This document shows, piece by piece, positions 27,012 through 37,253 of a stretch of DNA of 60,138 bases. Made by a program: the position numbers and the translations under genes. The DNA comes from Microbacterium sp. SCN 70-27. GTDB taxonomy: Bacteria > Actinomycetota > Actinomycetes > Actinomycetales > Microbacteriaceae. A model generated the notes under the pieces. It did no database searches, was not told the DNA's origin, and saw only the letters and a program-made list of their open reading frames with translations. The stretch covers positions 1 through 60,138 of the forward strand of contig MEEK01000015.1 of assembly GCA_001724425.1 (NCBI GenBank), written 5' to 3'. Within the stretch, counting starts at the first letter, position 1, and every line of letters begins with the position of its first letter.

Positions 27012-28001
27012 TCAGAGCCACTTCGACGTGAGGTGCTCCGAGGAGATGCGTCGGAGCGTCCCCGATGCGCCGCGCAGGACCACGCTCTCGGTGTAGACGA
27101 AGTCGCCGTCGCGGCGCACGCCCGCGACGAGTTCACCGTTCGTGACGCCGGTCGCGACGAAGATCGTGTTCTTGCCCTTGACCATCTCATCGGCCTCGTA
27201 GACGTATCCGTCCAGCTTCAGTCCGGCGTCGATCCCGCGCTGCTTCTCCTCGTCGTCGCGCGGCCACAGCCGGCCCTGAATGTGCCCGCCGAGCGCCGTG
27301 ATGGCACATGTCGTCGCGACGCCTTCCGGGCTGCCGCCGATGCCGATGCACATGTCGGTGCGCGCGTTGTGACGCGCCGCGTTGATGCCACCGGCGACGT
27401 CACCGTCGCTCATCAGGCGGGTGCCGGCACCGGCCTCGCGGATGTCCTCGATGAGCTTCGCGTGCCGCGGCCGGTTGAGCACAGAGACGATGATCTCGTC
27501 GACGGGCTTGCCGAGCGCCTTCGCAAGGAGGCGGATGTTCTCGCCGACCGGGAGGCGGATGTCGACCACGCCGACGCCCTCGGGGCCCGTGACGATCTTG
27601 TCCATGTAGAAGACGCTCGAGGCATCCAGCATCGTCCCGCGGTCGGACACCGCGAGCACCGACAGGGCGTTGTTGCGGCCCTCGGCCGTCAGCGACGTGC
27701 CGTCGATCGGGTCGACGGCGATGTCGCACTGCGGGCCTCGGCCCGTCCCCACGTGCTCGCCGTTGAAGAGCATCGGGGCATTGTCCTTCTCGCCCTCGCC
27801 GATCACGATGACACCGTCGAAGTTCACGGTCGTGAGGAACGCGCGCATGGCATCCACCGCGGCGCCGTCGGCCAGCTCTTTCTGACCTCGGCCGATGAAC
27901 GGCACCGAGCGGATCGCAGCCGCCTCGGTCGCGCGCACCAACTCCAGCGCGAGGTTCCGGTCGGGGTGGAGGGGGCTCATATCCGCGGTCAGACTCACCA
28001 T
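27012..28001 (-). CDS. glpX: Fructose-1,6-bisphosphatase, class II (GlpX)
   Basis: A 329-aa GlpX-type bisphosphatase for gluconeogenesis. Metal-site motifs are IGEGEKDNAPML, DIAVDPIDGTSLTAEG and the middle block LMSDGDVAGGINAARH, followed by GIGGSPEGVATTCA. It is the main FBPase in most actinobacteria. ATG 28001 lies 6 nt after TACGCT, which supports a leaderless start there; ATG 27983 is an alternative. It is divergent from fba, with a perfect inverted repeat between them. Confidence 0.95.
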   Translation of the reverse strand: MVSLTADMSPLHPDRNLALELVRATEAAAIRSVPFIGRGQKELADGAAVDAMRAFLTTVNFDGVIVIGEGEKDNAPMLFNGEHVGTGRGPQCDIAVDPIDGTSLTAEGRNNALSVLAVSDRGTMLDASSVFYMDKIVTGPEGVGVVDIRLPVGENIRLLAKALGKPVDEIIVSVLNRPRHAKLIEDIREAGAGTRLMSDGDVAGGINAARHNARTDMCIGIGGSPEGVATTCAITALGGHIQGRLWPRDDEEKQRGIDAGLKLDGYVYEADEMVKGKNTIFVATGVTNGELVAGVRRDGDFVYTESVVLRGASGTLRRISSEHLTSKWL

Positions 28002-28007
28002 GCTCAG

Positions 28008-28013
28008 AGCGTA
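28008..28013 (-). promoter_or_regulatory. -10 element, leaderless glpX
   Basis: TACGCT with a 6-nt gap to ATG 28001 on the minus strand. Confidence 0.45.
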
Positions 28014-28055
28014 TGACGAACCTCCCCTCTGCACGCGATTTTTCGCGTCGTGATA

Positions 28056-28081
28056 CGTGAAGGAATCGCGTTTCCTTCACG
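28056..28081. promoter_or_regulatory. Perfect inverted repeat between glpX and fba, candidate operator
   Basis: CGTGAAGGAA, a 6-nt spacer (TCGCGT), then TTCCTTCACG: ten bases each side with no mismatch. It lies in the divergent control region, 55 nt from the glpX start and 107 nt from the fba start, and follows neither gene, so it is not a terminator. A regulator acting on both genes would fit. A second small inverted repeat (CGCGA-TTTT-TCGCG) lies at 28035-28048. Confidence 0.55.
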
Positions 28082-28146
28082 GGCCGCAATGCGCGGCATC
28101 CGTTATCCCCGGCCTTGCACCCCCATCGCCGACGCGCGGGTTTCGC

Positions 28147-28152
28147 TAGAGT
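28147..28152 (+). promoter_or_regulatory. -10 element of fba
   Basis: TAGAGT about 35 nt before the fba start. No clear -35 at standard spacing. Confidence 0.45.
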
Positions 28153-28187
28153 TACCCGTGGAACATCCGCAGATCTGAGGAGTGGAA

Positions 28188-29219
<1,032 letters not shown>

Positions 29220-29236
29220 CCCTCTTGAGGCACCAC

Positions 29237-29269
29237 GAACCGCCCGATCCCCGAGGGGTCGGGCGGTTC
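29237..29269 (+). terminator. Terminator of fba
   Basis: Stem GAACCGCCCGATCCCC pairing with GGGGTCGGGCGGTTC around a short GA loop, 17 nt after the fba stop. Confidence 0.85.
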
Positions 29270-29315
29270 GCCGTTTGCCGGGCGGGGTGAGATGGGGCTG
29301 ATGCGCCGGGGCGAC

Positions 29316-29882
29316 TCAGCGCCCGAAGTGCGCGACGACGGCCGGGTCGCCGAGGAGCGGCACGGTCAAGCACACGCTCACGAGCACGAAGCTCGCGATC
29401 GCCCCGACGAGCGGGATCCACCAGCTGAGACGCCCACGGATCACCGAGCGCCACGACAGCAGCGCCGTGATCAGCCAGCCGATCGCGAAGACGGCGGCGC
29501 CGATCCGCCCCCAGAGGTCTCCCGCGGCCGTGTTCGTGAAGGTCGCGTCGATGCCGGCGAGGGTCATCCAGGTCTGGGCGAACTCATTGAAGTGCCACAG
29601 CTGCGGCACGGCGCTCAGCACCGTGATGAACCCGTAGACGACGAGCGCGAGAGTGATGATGCGATCTGCGCGTCGCGTCGGGCGCGCGGCCGTCGTCGTG
29701 GGCCTCGGTACCGGCAGCGGCGCATGGTGCGGCACGGAAGACAGGGATGCCGCAGGCGGAGCCGGCGCCTCGGGGAGCGGCAGGCGGATCGCCGCGCGCT
29801 GCTCCTCGGGCGTCGCGTACTCCCCGTACGCGGGCCGCGGGCGCTCCTCTGGAGCGGGACCCGGCTCCGCGGCGCTCCCCAC
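29316..29882 (-). CDS. DUF6264 family membrane protein
   Basis: A 188-aa protein with a Pro-rich cytoplasmic N-terminus (RPRPAYGEYATPEEQRAAI) and four hydrophobic helices (about residues 78-100, 120-143, 147-158, 160-180). The YGEYATPEEQ box and helix pattern fit DUF6264, a Microbacteriaceae family of unknown role. GTG 29882 is two bases after the ispH stop, so it is the second gene of an ispH operon. Confidence 0.75.
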   Translation of the reverse strand: MGSAAEPGPAPEERPRPAYGEYATPEEQRAAIRLPLPEAPAPPAASLSSVPHHAPLPVPRPTTTAARPTRRADRIITLALVVYGFITVLSAVPQLWHFNEFAQTWMTLAGIDATFTNTAAGDLWGRIGAAVFAIGWLITALLSWRSVIRGRLSWWIPLVGAIASFVLVSVCLTVPLLGDPAVVAHFGR

Positions 29883-29884
29883 CG

Positions 29885-30955
29885 TCAGCCTCGATCCCCC
29901 GTGCCGCGACCGCCGAGCGCCCGCTCGTCGCGCTTGCCCGAGGCATCCTGACGCAGTTCCTTCGGCAACGAGAACATGAGGTCCTCTTCGGCCGTGCGCA
30001 CCTGCTCGACGTCGCGGTACCCCGCGCCGGCGAGCTCGGCGAGCACCTCCTGCACGAGCACCTCCGGCACCGACGCGCCGCTCGTGACGCCGACCGTCTC
30101 GACGCCGTCGAGCCACGCCTGCTCGATCTCGTGTGCGTAGTCGACGCGGTAGGCGGCCTGGGCGCCGTACTCGAGAGCGACCTCGACGAGGCGCACGGAG
30201 TTCGACGAGTTCGACGACCCGACGACGATCACGAGGTCGGCATCCTTCGCGACCTTCTTGATCGCGACCTGACGGTTCTGCGTCGCGTAGCAGATGTCGT
30301 CGGACGGGGGGTCGTTGAGTTCGGGGAAGCGCTCACGCAGCCGGCGCACCGTCTCCATGGTCTCGTCGACCGACAGCGTCGTCTGCGACAGCCACACGAC
30401 CTTCGACGGGTCCTTGACCTCGACGGTCTCCGCATCCTCGGGCGAGTTGACGATCGTGACGTGGTCGGGAGCCTCCCCCGCGGTGCCCTCCACCTCCTCG
30501 TGACCGTCGTGGCCGATCAGGAGGATCTCGAAGTCGTCGCGGGCGAATCGCACCGCCTCGCGGTGCACCTTCGTCACGAGCGGGCAGGTCGCGTCGATCG
30601 CCTGGAGTCCGCGCGCGGCCGCTTCGTTCACGACGGCGGGTGACACGCCGTGCGCGCTGAAGACGACGTGAGCGCCTTCGGGCACCTCGTCGACCTCGTC
30701 GACGAAGATCGCACCCTGAGCCTCGAGCTCCGTGACGACATGGATGTTGTGGACGATCTGCTTGCGCACGTAGACCGGGGCGCCGTAACGCTCGAGCGCC
30801 TTCTCGACGGCGATGACCGCCCGGTCGACGCCCGCGCAGTAGCCGCGCGGCGACGCGAGGAGAACCTTCTTGTGTCCGGCCACCGGGATATCCTGAAGCC
30901 GCCCGCGGGCGCCCGGGATACGCGGCGACGGAAGACGGACGGCTGTGCTGCTCAC
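29885..30955 (-). CDS. ispH: 4-hydroxy-3-methylbut-2-enyl diphosphate reductase
   Basis: A 356-aa enzyme for the last step of the MEP isoprenoid pathway, giving IPP and DMAPP. The three cluster cysteines are C40 ([12 protein letters not shown]), C124 (DATCPLVTK) and C222 (ICYATQNRQ). The catalytic-region blocks AHGVSP and [10 protein letters not shown] are present. GTG 30955 lies 7 nt after TAGAAT, so a leaderless start is likely. The C-terminal tail is Arg/Gly rich. It is divergent from xseA. Confidence 0.96.
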   Translation of the reverse strand: MSSTAVRLPSPRIPGARGRLQDIPVAGHKKVLLASPRGYCAGVDRAVIAVEKALERYGAPVYVRKQIVHNIHVVTELEAQGAIFVDEVDEVPEGAHVVFSAHGVSPAVVNEAAARGLQAIDATCPLVTKVHREAVRFARDDFEILLIGHDGHEEVEGTAGEAPDHVTIVNSPEDAETVEVKDPSKVVWLSQTTLSVDETMETVRRLRERFPELNDPPSDDICYATQNRQVAIKKVAKDADLVIVVGSSNSSNSVRLVEVALEYGAQAAYRVDYAHEIEQAWLDGVETVGVTSGASVPEVLVQEVLAELAGAGYRDVEQVRTAEEDLMFSLPKELRQDASGKRDERALGGRGTGDRG

Positions 30956-30962
30956 ACCGTCG

Positions 30963-30968
30963 ATTCTA
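30963..30968 (-). promoter_or_regulatory. -10 element, leaderless ispH
   Basis: TAGAAT with a 7-nt gap to GTG 30955 on the minus strand. Confidence 0.5.
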
Positions 30969-31062
30969 CGGACGACGCGCTGAGTGCGGGCCGCACGGAC
31001 GGGATCGCGCCCGACGAGCACACGCGTACCGCGCACGGGCTGACACAGAGGGAGAGGGAGCC

Positions 31063-32349
31063 ATGGCCGCATTCGAGTCGATGCCCGGTCAGACGCCGCC
31101 GCCCGACGCGGTGCACCCCCGCGACTCGTCCGCCGATGCGCCGACGTCGGTCGCGCGGCTCAACGAGACGATCCGCGGCTTCGTGTCGAACTGGGGCTCG
31201 GTGTGGGTCGAGGGCGAGATCACCGCCTGGAACGTCCGCGGCGGGCACGTCTTCGGCAGGCTCAAGGATGCCTCGGGCGACGCGCTGATCTCCTTCCGAC
31301 TGTGGTCGTCGGTCCTCCAGCGACTGCCCGCCGACATGCGCGACCTGAAGATCGGCGACCGCGTCGTCGCCTGCGTGAAGAGCGACTACTTCGTGAAGTC
31401 GGGCGACTTCACCTTCACGGTCTCGGCGATGCGCCACACGGGTCTCGGCGACCAGCTCGAGCGCCTCGAGCGACTGCGCGCCCAGTTGCGCTCCGAAGGG
31501 CTCTTCGACCCGGCGCGCAAGAAGCGCCTGCCGTTCCTCCCGCACGTGATCGGTCTCATCACCGGCGAGCGCAGCGACGCGGAGAAGGATGTGCACCGGA
31601 ACGCCGAGCTGCGGTGGCCGCAGGTTCACTTCCGCACGATCCACGCGGCGGTCCAGGGCGACCGGTGCGTGCCCGAGACGATCGCCGCGCTCGCGGCCCT
31701 CGACGCCGATCCCGACGTCGACGTGATCGTCATCGCGCGCGGCGGCGGCGATCCGCAGACCCTCCTGGGCTTCAGCGACGAGCGACTCCTGCGCGCGGTG
31801 GCGGCCGCCGCGACTCCCGTCGTCTCGGCAATCGGCCATGAGAACGACCATCCTCTGCTGGATGACGTCGCCGACCTGCGCGCCTCGACGCCGACGGATG
31901 CCGCCAAGCGCGTCGTCCCGGACGTCGCCGAACAGCGTGCGCTCGTGCAGCAGCTCCGCGCCCGAGCCCGCACCCGGCTCACGCAGCGCCTCGCGCACGA
32001 CGTCGCCCAACTCGAACAGCTGCGGACACGCCCCGTGCTGCGTGCGCCGGATGCGATGCTGACCTCGCGCGCACACGAGCTGTTCGCGCTGACCGCTCGC
32101 GGGCGCGACGTCGTGACGCGTGTCGTGCACGACGGCGAACGCCGGACGAGCCAGCTGCGCGCCTCGCTCAGCGCGCTGTCCCCCGGTGCGACGCTCGCGC
32201 GCGGGTATGCGATCGCGTACACGGACGGCGGCGTCATCGTGCGGGATGCCGCGCAGGCACCCGCCGGCACCGACGTGGTCGTCGCCGTCGCCGCCGGATC
32301 CTTCGCCGCGCGGTCTGAAGGCCCTGTGCCGGAAGACCCCCTTGCCTGA
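31063..32349 (+). CDS. xseA: Exodeoxyribonuclease VII large subunit
   Basis: A 428-aa catalytic subunit of exonuclease VII: N-terminal OB-fold (about 30-130, [14 protein letters not shown]), catalytic domain ([58 protein letters not shown]) and a long coiled coil. ATG 31063 has GGGAG upstream. The end is odd. After the conserved core the frame enters a pentapeptide repeat ([10 protein letters not shown]) and stops at 32349. One base fewer in the C5 run at 32337-32341 would continue it for 72 more residues to a TAA at 32566, ten bases before xseB. Confidence 0.94.
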   Translation: MAAFESMPGQTPPPDAVHPRDSSADAPTSVARLNETIRGFVSNWGSVWVEGEITAWNVRGGHVFGRLKDASGDALISFRLWSSVLQRLPADMRDLKIGDRVVACVKSDYFVKSGDFTFTVSAMRHTGLGDQLERLERLRAQLRSEGLFDPARKKRLPFLPHVIGLITGERSDAEKDVHRNAELRWPQVHFRTIHAAVQGDRCVPETIAALAALDADPDVDVIVIARGGGDPQTLLGFSDERLLRAVAAAATPVVSAIGHENDHPLLDDVADLRASTPTDAAKRVVPDVAEQRALVQQLRARARTRLTQRLAHDVAQLEQLRTRPVLRAPDAMLTSRAHELFALTARGRDVVTRVVHDGERRTSQLRASLSALSPGATLARGYAIAYTDGGVIVRDAAQAPAGTDVVVAVAAGSFAARSEGPVPEDPLA

Positions 32350-32461
32350 AAGCCCTGTACCCGAAAGCCCTGTACCCGAAAGCCCTGTGCCCGAAATCCC
32401 TGTGCCCGAAGGCCCTGGGCCCGAAAGCCCTGTGTCCGAGGGCGCTGTGCCCGAGGGTGCG
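32317..32461 (+). repeat. 15-bp tandem repeat spanning the xseA stop
   Basis: About ten units of the type GAAAGCCCTGTACCC, each encoding E-S-P-V-P or a variant. All are 15 nt except the second (32332-32347, 16 nt), which contains the C5 run. That extra base shifts the xseA frame onto a stop. The remainder of the 32350-32576 gap is open in the shifted frame to 32566. Confidence 0.85.
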
Positions 32462-32563
32462 GACTCGGAGCGACGGGGCGAGGGCCCGGGCACCGACACG
32501 TCGGCGCGGTGGCGGCCCGCCGGCGTCGCGTACGCCACGGCTCGGCCTGTCGGGGCACCCGCC

Positions 32564-32569
32564 TAAGAT
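32564..32569 (+). promoter_or_regulatory. -10 element, leaderless xseB
   Basis: TAAGAT, 7 nt before ATG 32577. It gives xseB its own promoter, overlapping the TAA that ends the shifted xseA frame. Confidence 0.4.
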
Positions 32570-32576
32570 GGAGGTC

Positions 32577-32798
32577 ATGACCGACGAAGCCGCCGCCGAT
32601 GTCGCGACCCTGTCGTTCGAGCAGGCCCGTGACGAACTCGTGCGCGTCGTCGCCGAGCTCGAGCAGGGCGCACCGACGCTCGAGCACTCGCTGACGCTGT
32701 GGACCCGCGGCGAGGCCCTCGCCGCCCGCTGCGAGGAGTGGCTCGTCGGCGCGAAGCGCCTGCTGGATGCCACGCGACCTGCGGACGCGGAGGGCTGA
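32577..32798 (+). CDS. xseB: Exodeoxyribonuclease VII small subunit
   Basis: A 73-aa helical partner of XseA. The family core is LSFEQARDELVRVVAELEQG and LEHSLTLWTRGEALAARCEEWL. ATG 32577 was chosen over ATG 32568. The end shares one base with the next start (TGATG). It forms exonuclease VII with the upstream gene product. Confidence 0.94.
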   Translation: MTDEAAADVATLSFEQARDELVRVVAELEQGAPTLEHSLTLWTRGEALAARCEEWLVGAKRLLDATRPADAEG

Positions 32799-33424
32799 TG
32801 GCCGACGGACCCCGTATCGTCGCGGAGCTCGGCCGCCCCGAGACTCCGCAGGAGACAGCCGACCGCAAGGCCGCGGCATCCGCCGTCTACCGCTCGAGCC
32901 AGACGTTCCGGAACCTCATCGCCGCGCTCATCGTGACGGTCGCGGTCGTCACGGTCATCGCACTCGGCGTGCCACGCGGCTCGCTCCCGGACCCCGAACC
33001 CGTCGATGTCGCCGCATCCGCAGCCCGCGTGCAGGCCTCGCTCGATCACACCCTTCTCGTCCCCGCGGTGCCCTCCGCCTGGCGCGCCAACTCGGCCCGC
33101 ATCGAAGGTGGCATGTGGCGCGTCGTGTACGCACCGGAAGAGGGCTTCGTCAACGTCGGCCAGGGCTTCGACGTCCCCGAGGGGTGGGCATCGGCGAAGC
33201 TCGGCAACATCTCCCCGACCGGCTCGGTGACGATCGACGGCATCGAGTGGGACGAGTACACGATCTCGGCCGCATCACGCACCGACGGCATCACCTATGC
33301 ACTGTCGACGGATGCCGGTGCCGACGCCGTCCTCGTCTACGGAAAGACCAACGCCGCCGACGCCGCGATCGCGGCCGAGGGCGTCGCCGACCAGATCCGC
33401 GCCCTGCGTGAGGAGACCCGATGA
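32798..33424 (+). CDS. DUF4245 family membrane-anchored protein
   Basis: A 208-aa protein with a cytoplasmic N-terminus, one helix ([20 protein letters not shown], about 38-57) and an extracytoplasmic domain with [19 protein letters not shown] and the GFVNVGQGF block typical of DUF4245. Function unknown. ATG 32798 overlaps xseB by one base and its stop overlaps the carbonic anhydrase start (ATGA), so the four genes xseA to can form one operon. Confidence 0.88.
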   Translation: MADGPRIVAELGRPETPQETADRKAAASAVYRSSQTFRNLIAALIVTVAVVTVIALGVPRGSLPDPEPVDVAASAARVQASLDHTLLVPAVPSAWRANSARIEGGMWRVVYAPEEGFVNVGQGFDVPEGWASAKLGNISPTGSVTIDGIEWDEYTISAASRTDGITYALSTDAGADAVLVYGKTNAADAAIAAEGVADQIRALREETR

Positions 33425-34071
33425 CAGCCGCGCAGAGCGCCGCCGAGACGCCCGCCTCGGTGTGGCAGGACATGCAGGACGGCAACGCCCGCTTCGTCGC
33501 GGGTTCGCCGCGGCATCCGCGCCAAGACGTCGAGCGCCGGCACGAGCTCGCCGCGGCGCAGACCCCGCGCGCCGCCCTGTTCGGCTGTGCCGACTCGCGC
33601 CTCGCGGCGGAGATCATCTTCGATCAGGGCCTCGGCGACCTGTTCGTCGTCCGCAATGCGGGCCAGGTGGCGTCGGATTCGGCGACCGCGAGCCTCGAGT
33701 ACGCGGTGTCGGCCCTCCACGTGCCGCTCATCATCGTGCTCGCGCACGACGAGTGCGGGGCCGTCCGTGCCGCGATCGATTCGACGACGCTCGAGAGCCC
33801 GGAGCTGCCGCCGCACATCTGGCGCCTCATCGCGAAGATCGTCCCCGCCGCCCGCGACGTGCTGCGTGCGAGCGACGGCATCGATCCGCGCGAACTCGAC
33901 GCCGAGGATGTCGGCATCGCCCACCTTCGCAACACGATCGACGACATCCTGTCGTCGTCTCGTCTCATCGCCGATGCCGTCGCGCAAGGTCGGCTCGGCA
34001 TCGTGGGTGCCAACTATCGCCTCGACGAAGGCACCGCGATCCCGCACGTGACCGTCGGCATCGACGGCTGA
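33421..34071 (+). CDS. Beta-class carbonic anhydrase
   Basis: A 216-aa zinc enzyme for CO2 hydration. Zinc ligands are C56, H109 and C112, with the D58-R60 dyad ([11 protein letters not shown] and [10 protein letters not shown]). [11 protein letters not shown] is the usual follow-up block. ATG 33421 overlaps the DUF4245 stop. It supplies bicarbonate for carboxylation reactions. It is last of the xse operon and is followed 44 nt later by fumC. Confidence 0.94.
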   Translation: MTAAQSAAETPASVWQDMQDGNARFVAGSPRHPRQDVERRHELAAAQTPRAALFGCADSRLAAEIIFDQGLGDLFVVRNAGQVASDSATASLEYAVSALHVPLIIVLAHDECGAVRAAIDSTTLESPELPPHIWRLIAKIVPAARDVLRASDGIDPRELDAEDVGIAHLRNTIDDILSSSRLIADAVAQGRLGIVGANYRLDEGTAIPHVTVGIDG

Positions 34072-34115
34072 CAGATACACCACACCCGAAACCAGGAAAC
34101 GAGGACGTGACCGAC

Positions 34116-35510
34116 ATGGCCGAGACCGAATACCGCATCGAACACGACACGATGGGCGAAGTGCGGGTGCCCAAGGACGCCCTGTACGCCGCCCAGACGC
34201 AGCGTGCGGTGGAGAACTTCCCGATCTCGGGAACGGGGCTCGAGTCGACGCAGATCGCGGCTCTCGCGCGCATCAAGAAGGCCGCGGCCCTCGCGAACAA
34301 GGCCCTCGGCACCCTCGACGGCGACATCGCGGATGCCATCGCCGCCGCCGCGGACGATGTCATCACGGGTCGCTACGACGACCAGTTCCCCGTCGACACG
34401 TACCAGACCGGCTCCGGCACCTCGTCGAACATGAACATGAACGAGGTGCTTGCGACCCTCGCGACCGCGAAGCTCGGCGCCCCCGTGCACCCGAACGACC
34501 ACGTGAACGCGTCGCAGTCCTCGAACGACGTCTTCCCGACGTCGGTGCACATCGCCGTCACCCAGGCGCTCATCGACGACCTGATCCCGGCGCTCGATCA
34601 CCTCGCCGTCGCGCTCGAGGCGAAGGCGGTGCTGTGGAAGGACGCCGTGAAGTCGGGCCGCACGCACCTCATGGATGCCACGCCGGTGACCCTCGGCCAG
34701 GAGTTCGGCGGGTACGCGCGCCAGATCCGCCTGGGCGTCGAGCGAGTGCAGGCCGTCCTCCCCCGCGTGGGTGAGGTGCCCCTCGGCGGCACCGCCGTCG
34801 GCACGGGCATCAATACGCCGCTCGGGTTCCCGCAGAAGGTCATCGAGCTGCTCGCGGCCGAGACGGAGCTTCCGATCACCGAGGCGAAGGACCACTTCGA
34901 GGCGCAGGCCAACCGTGACGGCCTCGTCGAGGCATCCGGCGCCCTGCGCACGATCGCCGTCTCGCTCACGAAGATCAACAACGACATCCGCTGGATGGGC
35001 TCGGGCCCGAACACGGGTCTCGGCGAACTGCACATCCCCGATCTGCAGCCGGGCTCCTCGATCATGCCCGGAAAGGTCAACCCGGTCGTCCCCGAGGCGA
35101 CCCTGATGGTCTGCGCGCGCGTCATCGGCAACGACGCGACGGTCGCGTGGGCCGGTGCCTCGGGCTCGTTCGAGCTCAACGTCGCCATTCCCGTGATGGG
35201 AACGGCCCTCCTCGAGTCGATCCGTCTGCTCTCGAACGCCATGCGCGTCCTCGCCGACAAGACGATTGACGGTCTCGAGGCGAACCTCGAGCGCGCCGCG
35301 GCGTTCGCGGGCATGTCGCCGTCGATCGTGACGCCCCTGAACAAGCTGATCGGTTACGAAGCGGCCGCGAAGATCGCCAAGCACGCGGTCGCCAAGGGCA
35401 TCACCGTCCGCGAGGCGGTCATCGACCTGGGCTACCTCGAGCGCGGCGAACTGACCGAAGCACAGCTCGACGAAAAACTCGATCTCCTATCGATGACCCA
35501 CGCGGGTTGA
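34116..35510 (+). CDS. fumC: Fumarate hydratase, class II
   Basis: A 464-aa TCA-cycle enzyme that interconverts fumarate and malate. Marks are [47 protein letters not shown] and the signature [15 protein letters not shown] 34116 has GAGGA at good spacing; GTG 34107 is an alternative. It probably continues the upstream operon. Confidence 0.97.
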   Translation: MAETEYRIEHDTMGEVRVPKDALYAAQTQRAVENFPISGTGLESTQIAALARIKKAAALANKALGTLDGDIADAIAAAADDVITGRYDDQFPVDTYQTGSGTSSNMNMNEVLATLATAKLGAPVHPNDHVNASQSSNDVFPTSVHIAVTQALIDDLIPALDHLAVALEAKAVLWKDAVKSGRTHLMDATPVTLGQEFGGYARQIRLGVERVQAVLPRVGEVPLGGTAVGTGINTPLGFPQKVIELLAAETELPITEAKDHFEAQANRDGLVEASGALRTIAVSLTKINNDIRWMGSGPNTGLGELHIPDLQPGSSIMPGKVNPVVPEATLMVCARVIGNDATVAWAGASGSFELNVAIPVMGTALLESIRLLSNAMRVLADKTIDGLEANLERAAAFAGMSPSIVTPLNKLIGYEAAAKIAKHAVAKGITVREAVIDLGYLERGELTEAQLDEKLDLLSMTHAG

Positions 35511-35514
35511 TAAT
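35509..35514 (+). promoter_or_regulatory. -10 element, leaderless histidine kinase gene
   Basis: GATAAT with a 6-nt gap to GTG 35521. It overlaps the fumC stop codon. Confidence 0.4.
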
Positions 35515-35520
35515 CGGAGG

Positions 35521-36507
35521 GTGAACCGCACCGTCGGGGCAAGCCGGGCCACGCCCCCTCGCCGCCCCCGTACTCTCGGCCTTCTGCTGACGATCGTCGG
35601 CGCGGGCTTCGCGGGAACGGCCCTGCTCGTGCTCGGCGTCCTCATGTTCACCACGGCAGAAGTGGTGTGGGGCGCCGTCCTCGCCTTCGTCGTGGGCGCC
35701 CTCCTGACGCTCGCGATCACGGGGGTCGTCGGGTGGACGCTCGCCGATCAGACGCCTCCACCCGCGGCGGTCGACGGCGCCGAGGCATCCTTCGACACGC
35801 ACCGCCGACTTCTCGACGATGTGCGCCACGAGCTCAAGACGCCCATCACGATCGTGCGCGGCCACCTCGAGATCATGAACCCGAACGATCCCGCGGATGC
35901 CGCGGCGACCCGCGATCTCGGCATCGCGGAGCTCGACCGTATGACACGACTGATCGGCGACATCGACCTGCTCGCGGCCGTCGAGACGGACAACTTCCGC
36001 ATGGGTGACGTCGACATCGCGACGCTCACCGGTCAGGTGTTCGAGCTCGTCGGGGTCATCCCCGCGCACACGTGGCGCCTGGAGCAGACTGCCGGCGGCC
36101 TCATCAGGGGCGACCGAGACCGGCTGCTACAGGCGTGGCTGCAACTCGCCGACAACGCCGCGAAGTACACCCCCGAGGGGAGCGCGATCGAGATCGGCAG
36201 CGCCCTGCACCCCTCGGGGGCCCAGATCTGGGTGCGCGATCACGGCCCGGGCATCCCGCCCGCGATGCGCCACCGCATCTTCCGCCGCTTCGACCGAGGC
36301 GCGGGCAAGCGGTCGGTCGGCGGGTCTGGGCTCGGCCTCGCCATCGTCGACATGATCGCGAAGGCCCACGGCGGCGGGTGCCGGATCGCCGAGACGCCCG
36401 GTGGCGGCGCCACGTTCACGATCGAGATCCCGATCGGCACCAGCGCTTCCCTTCCCACGCCGGTACGTGCCGGCGATGTCGTGCTCCAACGAGAGGCCTC
36501 CGGATGA
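35521..36507 (+). CDS. Sensor histidine kinase
   Basis: A 328-aa kinase with two membrane helices (about 19-43 and 49-74) joined by only a few residues, so there is almost no extracellular sensor. It may sense within the membrane. The phospho-acceptor is H103 in DDVRHELKTPITIV. ATP-site boxes are N (QLADNAAKYTP), G1 (DHGPGIPP), F (FRRFDRG) and G2 (GGSGLGLAIV). Its stop overlaps the response regulator start (ATGA). Confidence 0.93.
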   Translation: MNRTVGASRATPPRRPRTLGLLLTIVGAGFAGTALLVLGVLMFTTAEVVWGAVLAFVVGALLTLAITGVVGWTLADQTPPPAAVDGAEASFDTHRRLLDDVRHELKTPITIVRGHLEIMNPNDPADAAATRDLGIAELDRMTRLIGDIDLLAAVETDNFRMGDVDIATLTGQVFELVGVIPAHTWRLEQTAGGLIRGDRDRLLQAWLQLADNAAKYTPEGSAIEIGSALHPSGAQIWVRDHGPGIPPAMRHRIFRRFDRGAGKRSVGGSGLGLAIVDMIAKAHGGGCRIAETPGGGATFTIEIPIGTSASLPTPVRAGDVVLQREASG

Positions 36508-37160
36508 CTCGAATCCTCGTCGTCGACGACGAACCCCACATCGTCGCGCTCGTCACCCGCGCCCTGAACGCGGAGGGGTACGAAACCGTCGTCGCCGACG
36601 ACGGGCAGGCCGCACTCGAGCGCGCTCTGGAGGGCGGTCTCGACCTCATCATCCTCGACGTGGGTCTCCCCTCGCTCGACGGCTTCGAGGTATTGCGGGC
36701 GCTCCGCGCGCGGGATGACCGGATACCCGTCATCATGCTGACGGCGCGCTCGTCGTCGAGCGACACCGTCGACGGCCTGGACGCCGGGGCGAGTGACTAC
36801 GTGCCCAAGCCGTTCTCGGTGGCAGAACTCCTCGCCCGCGTCCGCTCGCGCCTGCGCGACCGGACGGGAGCCATCACGATGGCGCTCACGCACGGCGACA
36901 TCACCCTCGACCTGCTCGCGCGTCGGACGACGATCGCGGGCCGCGAAGTCGATCTGTCGGCGCGCGAGTTCGCCCTCGCCGAGCAGTTCCTGCGTCACCC
37001 GGGCGAGGTGCTCACTCGTGAACTGCTGCTGAGCCGGATCTGGGGCATGGACTTCGACCCGGGGTCGAATGTCGTGGACGTCTACATCCGCTACCTGCGC
37101 GGCAAGCTCGGGTCGGAGCACATCGTGACGGTTCGCGGCGAAGGGTACCGCTGGGAGTGA
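36504..37160 (+). CDS. OmpR/PhoB-family response regulator
   Basis: A 218-aa regulator. The receiver domain (1-115) has the acidic pocket VVDDEPH, phospho-acceptor D52 in LIILDVGLPS, and the PKPFS lysine. The winged helix (about 125-218) has the typical end VDVYIRYLRGKLG and IVTVRGEGYRWE. It overlaps the kinase gene, so the two form a cognate pair. Target genes are unknown. Confidence 0.95.
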   Translation: MTRILVVDDEPHIVALVTRALNAEGYETVVADDGQAALERALEGGLDLIILDVGLPSLDGFEVLRALRARDDRIPVIMLTARSSSSDTVDGLDAGASDYVPKPFSVAELLARVRSRLRDRTGAITMALTHGDITLDLLARRTTIAGREVDLSAREFALAEQFLRHPGEVLTRELLLSRIWGMDFDPGSNVVDVYIRYLRGKLGSEHIVTVRGEGYRWE

Positions 37161-37211
37161 GCGCGGTGCGCGGCGCGAATCGTCGATGCGCAGCCGATGA
37201 TCGGCCGGATG

Positions 37212-37244
37212 CCCCGAGCCCACCCCACCCGGGCAGGCTCGGGG
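37212..37244. terminator. Bidirectional terminator between response regulator and phoH
   Basis: CCCCGAGCC and GGCTCGGGG form a 9-bp stem around a 15-nt loop in the gap between two convergent genes. Confidence 0.65.
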
Positions 37245-37253
37245 CAGGCCCGG

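Noticed and set aside
28035..28048. CGCGA-TTTT-TCGCG as terminator of glpX or fba
   Set aside because: It lies upstream of both genes, so it cannot terminate them; kept only as a note beside the larger inverted repeat.
32317..32461. Possible CRISPR-like array
   Set aside because: Units are 15 nt and directly abutting without spacers; it is a coding tandem repeat.
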